This document shows positions 60,508 through 64,000 of a stretch of DNA of 64,000 nucleotides, one piece after another. Made by a program: the position numbers and the translations under genes. Under the pieces are notes generated by a model. That model had not been told where the DNA came from, searched no databases, and saw nothing but the letters and a program-made list of their open reading frames with translations. This DNA is from Aquimarina longa SW024 (lineage in GTDB: Bacteria > Bacteroidota > Bacteroidia > Flavobacteriales > Flavobacteriaceae). Positions within the stretch are counted from its first letter, which is position 1. Each line of letters begins with the position of its first letter. The stretch is taken from positions 62,634-126,633 of the forward strand of contig NZ_KQ474105.1 in the NCBI RefSeq assembly GCF_001401755.1. The letters are read 5' to 3'.

Positions 60508-61149
60508 TTATTCTTTTATAATTAATAATTCTTGTCTTTTTAATGCCCAAACCAGTACTTTAACATAATCCCCAGCAGCTTTTCTGATATTTTCAGGTTT
60601 TGTAATATCGATAGATCCTTTCCAGATTAATTCTCTTTCTTTATCTGGGCAAATACAGTACAGTGATGATTCTGCATGAAAAACCTGATACTCTTCATAA
60701 TACTCTTCATCATAGTAGATGTTTTGATTCTCATAATAATCATCTCTAAAACTGTTAAATGTTTTATCGAGATTTCTAAAAGCTTTTACAACAGTAACTT
60801 TATCTTCAACTCCTAGTACTTTAGAAAGTAAAATCGCATCAAAACCATTTTTTAAAAGCATAGATTCTAAGGCCATCAATTCTTTTTCTGTTTTAGGAGA
60901 AGAAGCAAAAGAGTTTTCAAAATAATCTATACTTTTTATAGCATTAACTCTGCCTTTTTTTAACGCAGAGGCTAACTTTTTCTCGAATACTTCTCGTGCA
61001 TTTTCATCTGGCGTAATTCCAATAACTAAAACTTTTTGTGCTTCAAAGACTTTGATATCTGGGTTTTTCCAGTTCTCAATAAGTTCACTAGATGTACAGC
61101 TATAAAATAATCCAGTAAGAATCATTATGTATAGATAAAGTTTGTTCAT
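60508..61149 (-). CDS. Lipoprotein, hypothetical
   Basis: This is a 213-residue lipoprotein with lipobox GLFYSCTSS. The mature part begins ELIENWKNPDI, then VLVIGITPDENAREVFEKKLASALKK, a pattern I know from periplasmic lipoproteins that resemble the GNA1162/DUF4136 group. The middle has an acidic, Tyr-rich stretch (YYENQNIYYDEEYYEEY) that could bind cations. The context is Usp genes. No function is known to me. Confidence 0.55.
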   Translation of the reverse strand: MNKLYLYIMILTGLFYSCTSSELIENWKNPDIKVFEAQKVLVIGITPDENAREVFEKKLASALKKGRVNAIKSIDYFENSFASSPKTEKELMALESMLLKNGFDAILLSKVLGVEDKVTVVKAFRNLDKTFNSFRDDYYENQNIYYDEEYYEEYQVFHAESSLYCICPDKERELIWKGSIDITKPENIRKAAGDYVKVLVWALKRQELLIIKE

Positions 61150-61221
61150 GTTTTATAGAGTTATTCTCATTAATATGGATTGGTTTTTTAATCTCTTATT
61201 TAGGAATTTAAACCCCTAAGA

Positions 61222-61239
61222 CTTGCCTAGAAATCAAAA
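61222..61239. repeat. Fragment of the dispersed intergenic repeat
   Basis: CTTGCCTAGAAATCAAAA matches 53600-53617 at 16 of 18 bases. It lies in the promoter region between the lipoprotein and the release-factor-like gene. Confidence 0.4.
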
Positions 61240-61253
61240 CCCTAAGAAACATG

Positions 61254-61661
61254 TTAAGACTTCTTAAAATATGATCTGATCAAAGCTTTAGTTTGATTAT
61301 CAGTCATACTATCTGCTTTAAGTACATCCTTCACATTTTTGCTAATATCTTTATAATTTTGGGTTAATTCTTTATTGAATCTTTCCGGAGTTTCTGCAGG
61401 ACCATAAATAACAATCTTATCAGTATCTTTTATAAAAGGAATTATTTTTTTTACGTATGCTTTAAATTGATGTTTTTGGCGTTCCAGATATTTGCTATCC
61501 TGGACTACATCTTGTGGACCTCCTTTAAATTGTGTTCCAGAACCCCCATGTACGTTAAAGTTTTCAATTTCTGACAATATAGTTGTCATATCTTCACTAT
61601 TTTCTTTCACCGATATGATATGTGCTTTTTCTTTGTCTATCCAGATTCCAATATGCTTCAT
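61254..61661 (-). CDS. Release-factor-like (baeRF/host-attachment-like) protein
   Basis: This is a 135-residue small protein beginning KHIGIWIDKEKAHIISVKEN. The C-terminal half has KDTDKIVIYGPAETPERFNKEL, a stretch resembling the central domain of archaeal-type release-factor relatives found in bacteria, often annotated as host attachment or translational proteins. It is only one domain of that fold. It sits among Usp genes, so a stress role on ribosomes is possible but speculative. Confidence 0.5.
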   Translation of the reverse strand: MKHIGIWIDKEKAHIISVKENSEDMTTILSEIENFNVHGGSGTQFKGGPQDVVQDSKYLERQKHQFKAYVKKIIPFIKDTDKIVIYGPAETPERFNKELTQNYKDISKNVKDVLKADSMTDNQTKALIRSYFKKS

Positions 61662-61745
61662 TTGCTTATATTTTATGATTAAAAAGAGTATCCAGTGAGT
61701 AGTTAAAAGGGAAGTAACCTGCTTATCGAAACATTCTTTTCTTAC

Positions 61746-62597
61746 TTAATTTGTAAAATCATGTAAAGCCAGTACGGGCACTCTAGAATGATATCCCAAA
61801 CTCTTTACCATAGGTGTTGAAAATATGCTTCCAAAAAAACTATGCTTTCTATTCATAAAAGTGATCATGTCACTTTCTCTACTTTCTACAAAACTACTAA
61901 GTCCTCCTTTGATAGTTACATTATGAAGTGTATGAAAACTATACTGTAAACCATCCAAAGATTCTTCTAATAGGGTTTTATTATTTTCTTGTTCTTTATC
62001 TAAGCGATCATCAGTAGTGATATGAAGAATACATATAACCGCACTAGTTATTCTTGCAATTTCTACCAAGTATTGAAGTTCTCTACGTTTAAAATGAGTT
62101 CTATAATCAGTAGGAAATACGATTTCTTTAGGTTTTTTATAATTGGCTTTTTCAGGAATAGCCAACACAGGACAATCTCTTACCTTTTCCATAGTCAGAA
62201 CGGTAGTACTACCAAAAATCAGGTTACTAGCGTTGGTAGCACCTTTTGTACCCATAACAATCATTTCTATGTCTAGTTTCTTAACAGTATCCTTTATCGC
62301 TTCTAAGATTCCGTTAAATTGAGATATCATAAAAAACTTATGATTTGATTTCTCATCTCTACAACTTAATCTTTCCAATAACTTACTTAATCCCTTTTCA
62401 GATTTTTCTTTAGCTTCTTCATAAAGCCTTTCTCCAGATTCAGGAACCATCATGCTATCTATAGCATACCCTGTTGCATTAAATACATTAAGGATATAAA
62501 AGTTACAGGTTTCATTTTTATATAGTTCTAAAGCATAAATTATAGCATTCCATGCATTCTTTGAAAAATCTGTAGGTAATAAAATCTTTTTTTTCAT
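61746..62597 (-). CDS. Universal stress protein, tandem Usp domains
   Basis: This is a 283-residue protein. KKKILLPTDFSKNAWNAIIYAL at the N-terminus and the first-domain loop GTKGATNASNLIFGS identify it. The start is the ATG at 62597, one codon after a GTG. It is closely related to the other Usp genes in this cluster. A near-FNR box lies about 60 bases upstream, the same distance as in the plus-strand copy. Confidence 0.88.
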   Translation of the reverse strand: MKKKILLPTDFSKNAWNAIIYALELYKNETCNFYILNVFNATGYAIDSMMVPESGERLYEEAKEKSEKGLSKLLERLSCRDEKSNHKFFMISQFNGILEAIKDTVKKLDIEMIVMGTKGATNASNLIFGSTTVLTMEKVRDCPVLAIPEKANYKKPKEIVFPTDYRTHFKRRELQYLVEIARITSAVICILHITTDDRLDKEQENNKTLLEESLDGLQYSFHTLHNVTIKGGLSSFVESRESDMITFMNRKHSFFGSIFSTPMVKSLGYHSRVPVLALHDFTN

Positions 62598-62653
62598 CAC
62601 TTAAGTCTTTAGGATTACTACATTAAATTTATAAGAATAATTCTGCTAAAACT

Positions 62654-62667
62654 ATGATAATTATCAG
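62654..62667. promoter_or_regulatory. FNR-type box upstream of the second Usp gene
   Basis: ATGATAATTATCAG matches ATGAT-N4-ATCAT with one mismatch at the last base, centred about 63 bases before the ATG at 62597. The rest of the 372-base gap to the next gene has no open frame. Confidence 0.5.
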
Positions 62668-62932
62668 CTTACTTGTGTGATAATTAAAAAAAGGATATTA
62701 GTATGAAATATTATTTTTTTTGATAATAAGTTCCTTTAATATGCTCTATAAAAAACTATGTTTATAATAGGGTGTTATTGGGATGTTAATTTCTAATTGT
62801 TTAATAAACAAATCATTAGATGGCATTTTTGATAGTTAAAACATCAAGAATTGGAGTCACTTCTGATCTATGATATATTCGATTAAGAGATCTGTAGGGA
62901 CTAGGGTTCATTTATTTTAATTCTGGTATGTA

Positions 62933-62948
62933 TTTACAGACCTGTAAA
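62933..62948 (-). terminator. Short palindrome after a Usp gene
   Basis: TTTACAG-AC-CTGTAAA, 22 bases after the stop of the gene at 62970 and followed by an AT-rich run. It is a weak terminator candidate. Confidence 0.4.
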
Positions 62949-62969
62949 CGATAAGCACTAAAGTTAATA

Positions 62970-63821
62970 TCATTGCATCCTTTCTTTTGAAGGAATTACC
63001 AAAAACGGAATATTAGTATGATAAGCTATCTGATTAATCACAGGTTTAAACAAAAGATTTTCAAAAAAAGAATGCTTATTATGGACCATGACCAATAAAT
63101 TGACTTTATATTTTTTTTCAAAATTTTCTACTGCTTCTAAAACATCCATGTCTTCTGCAATATGAAAAACATGAGCAGTATCCTTAAAATAGGTATCTAG
63201 ATTATCTTTTGTTTTTTGTTGATTACTATCTAATGCCACTCCATAATAAGCATTTAAGATGTGGAGTCTGGATAAGTGTTTGTTACATATTTCTTTTACT
63301 AAAGGTAAAGATGTGTTATCCATACTAAGGTTGTAATCCGTAGGAAATAAGATATCCTTAGGTTCTTCGAACCTATAATCCGAAGGAACTGCAATAATAG
63401 GGCAGTTTACTTTTTTTATAGTATACATTGTATGTGTACCTATAAAAATTTCTTTAGCACCAGTTGCTCCTTTGGTACCCATTATGATAAGATCGATATG
63501 ATAGTGGTCTACGACTTTTATAATCTCACCAATTAAAGTATTAAATGCTGATAATTTTATAAAACGATGTCTTAAGTTTTTAAACTCCTCTTTTATTTTA
63601 TGTTCTATTATTTCTAGATCTCGTTCTGAGTTCTTCATAGAAATATCATCAATTCTATAAGGTAGTGGATTTTCAACAAGATACCCCATATGATAAGAAG
63701 TAGGAGTAAAGGTATTAAGAAGATAAAAGGTAATCTCTTCATCTTTTAAAAAAAGCATAGCATATCGTATTGCATTCCATGCATTATCCGAAAAATCAGT
63801 GGGTAACAGAACTCGTTTCAT
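62970..63821 (-). CDS. Universal stress protein, tandem Usp domains
   Basis: This is a 283-residue protein from the ATG at 63821, where KRVLLPTDFSDNAWNAIRYAM starts; an upstream frame extension is not part of the family. The ATP-loop is GTKGATGAKEIFIGTHT. The second domain has LLVMVHNKHSFFENLLFKPVI. It follows the partial Usp gene to its right, possibly in one transcript. Confidence 0.88.
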   Translation of the reverse strand: MKRVLLPTDFSDNAWNAIRYAMLFLKDEEITFYLLNTFTPTSYHMGYLVENPLPYRIDDISMKNSERDLEIIEHKIKEEFKNLRHRFIKLSAFNTLIGEIIKVVDHYHIDLIIMGTKGATGAKEIFIGTHTMYTIKKVNCPIIAVPSDYRFEEPKDILFPTDYNLSMDNTSLPLVKEICNKHLSRLHILNAYYGVALDSNQQKTKDNLDTYFKDTAHVFHIAEDMDVLEAVENFEKKYKVNLLVMVHNKHSFFENLLFKPVINQIAYHTNIPFLVIPSKERMQ

Positions 63822-63859
63822 TGTAGTATATTTTTTTAGTATTTTTAATATTTCTATAA

Positions 63860-63878
63860 TCATCCATGATATGGATGA
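63860..63878. promoter_or_regulatory. 19-base palindrome between Usp genes
   Basis: TCATCCAT-GAT-ATGGATGA, arms 63860-63867 and 63871-63878, 38 bases before the ATG at 63821 and 26 bases after the stop of the partial Usp gene. It is an operator or a terminator stem, and differs from the FNR-type boxes. Confidence 0.45.
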
Positions 63879-63904
63879 CTAGATGTTAAACGGGCTAAAA
63901 AAGT

Positions 63905-64000
63905 TTAAGATCTTTCTAAATTCTGCATAGCTAAAAAAGGAATTTTAATATGCAAACCTATTTTATCTATGGCAGATTGATATAGAATACTTTCTAAATA
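63905..64000 (-). CDS. Universal stress protein, C-terminal end (partial)
   Basis: On the minus strand, an open frame from the window edge reads YLESILYQSAIDKIGLHIK, then IPFLAMQNLERS and a stop at 63905-63907. This matches the C-terminal end of tandem Usp proteins, as in the neighbouring genes. The remainder lies outside the window. Confidence 0.75.
   Translation of the reverse strand, partial: YLESILYQSAIDKIGLHIKIPFLAMQNLERS

Overview
The window is low-GC, tightly packed bacterial DNA that reads as a member of the Bacteroidota, most likely a marine Flavobacteriaceae. I would guess an Aquimarina-like genus, but that is an impression, not a measurement. The reasons are the family content (clade II nitrous oxide reductase with a lipoprotein signal, copper nitrite reductase fused to cytochrome c, DUF2490, TPR-type sensor kinase, ECF sigma factor trio, U32 protein with a small ferredoxin, moaCB fusion), many lipobox lipoproteins, and weak Shine-Dalgarno sequences. 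No rRNA, tRNA, CRISPR array, transposase or phage gene was seen.

Layout. 1-4.1 kb: the 3' end of a cobalamin (corrin ring) operon, cbiG-cobM fusion, cobK, cbiD and a nickel/cobalt permease. 4.3-8.7 kb: aquaporin, a 750-base non-coding stretch with a structured element, and a NarL/TPR-kinase two-component system with a small lipoprotein. 9-18.6 kb: an orphan gene, moeA, ferredoxin plus U32 hydroxylase-type protein, ADP-forming acyl-CoA synthetase, an NsrR-like Rrf2 regulator, nadA-nadB and a thioredoxin-like protein. 18.7-22.3 kb: a copper-uptake operon (OprC/NosA-like TonB receptor, Met/His-rich lipoprotein, Cys-motif membrane protein). 22.4-26.3 kb: AlkD-like repair protein, topB, DUF2490 barrel. 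26.6-40.9 kb: an accessory region of mostly orphan, mostly minus-strand secreted and membrane genes, with an ECF sigma factor, two related repeat-bearing surface proteins (one broken), and palindromic repeats. 41-53.4 kb: a denitrification block, cytochrome c, fasciclin remnant, nosZ-nosL-(CopD-like)-nosD-nosF-nosY, a heme-copper-oxidase-like membrane protein, and ric-sco-nirV-nirK. 53.8-58.6 kb: molybdopterin genes (ModE-like HTH, mobA, moaD, moeB, moaE, moaCB, moaA). 58.6-64 kb: four universal stress proteins (the last cut by the window end), a patatin lipase, a lipoprotein and a release-factor-like protein.

How it fits together. The copper receptor, SCO protein, NosL/NosDFY and CopD-like protein would supply copper to NirK and NosZ. 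RIC repairs iron centres hit by NO, and Moa proteins would serve a nitrate reductase that is not in the window. A shared FNR-type palindrome (ATGAT-N4-ATCAT) lies upstream of the nos operon, the nirK operon, the acyl-CoA synthetase and a Usp gene. One-mismatch copies precede the copper operon and another Usp gene. This suggests one low-oxygen/NO regulon. A second motif (GTAAC, 16 nt, ACATATA) precedes four genes of the accessory region and looks like an ECF sigma promoter. A fifth, degenerate copy faces non-coding DNA. Functions rest on reading motifs by eye; no database search was possible.
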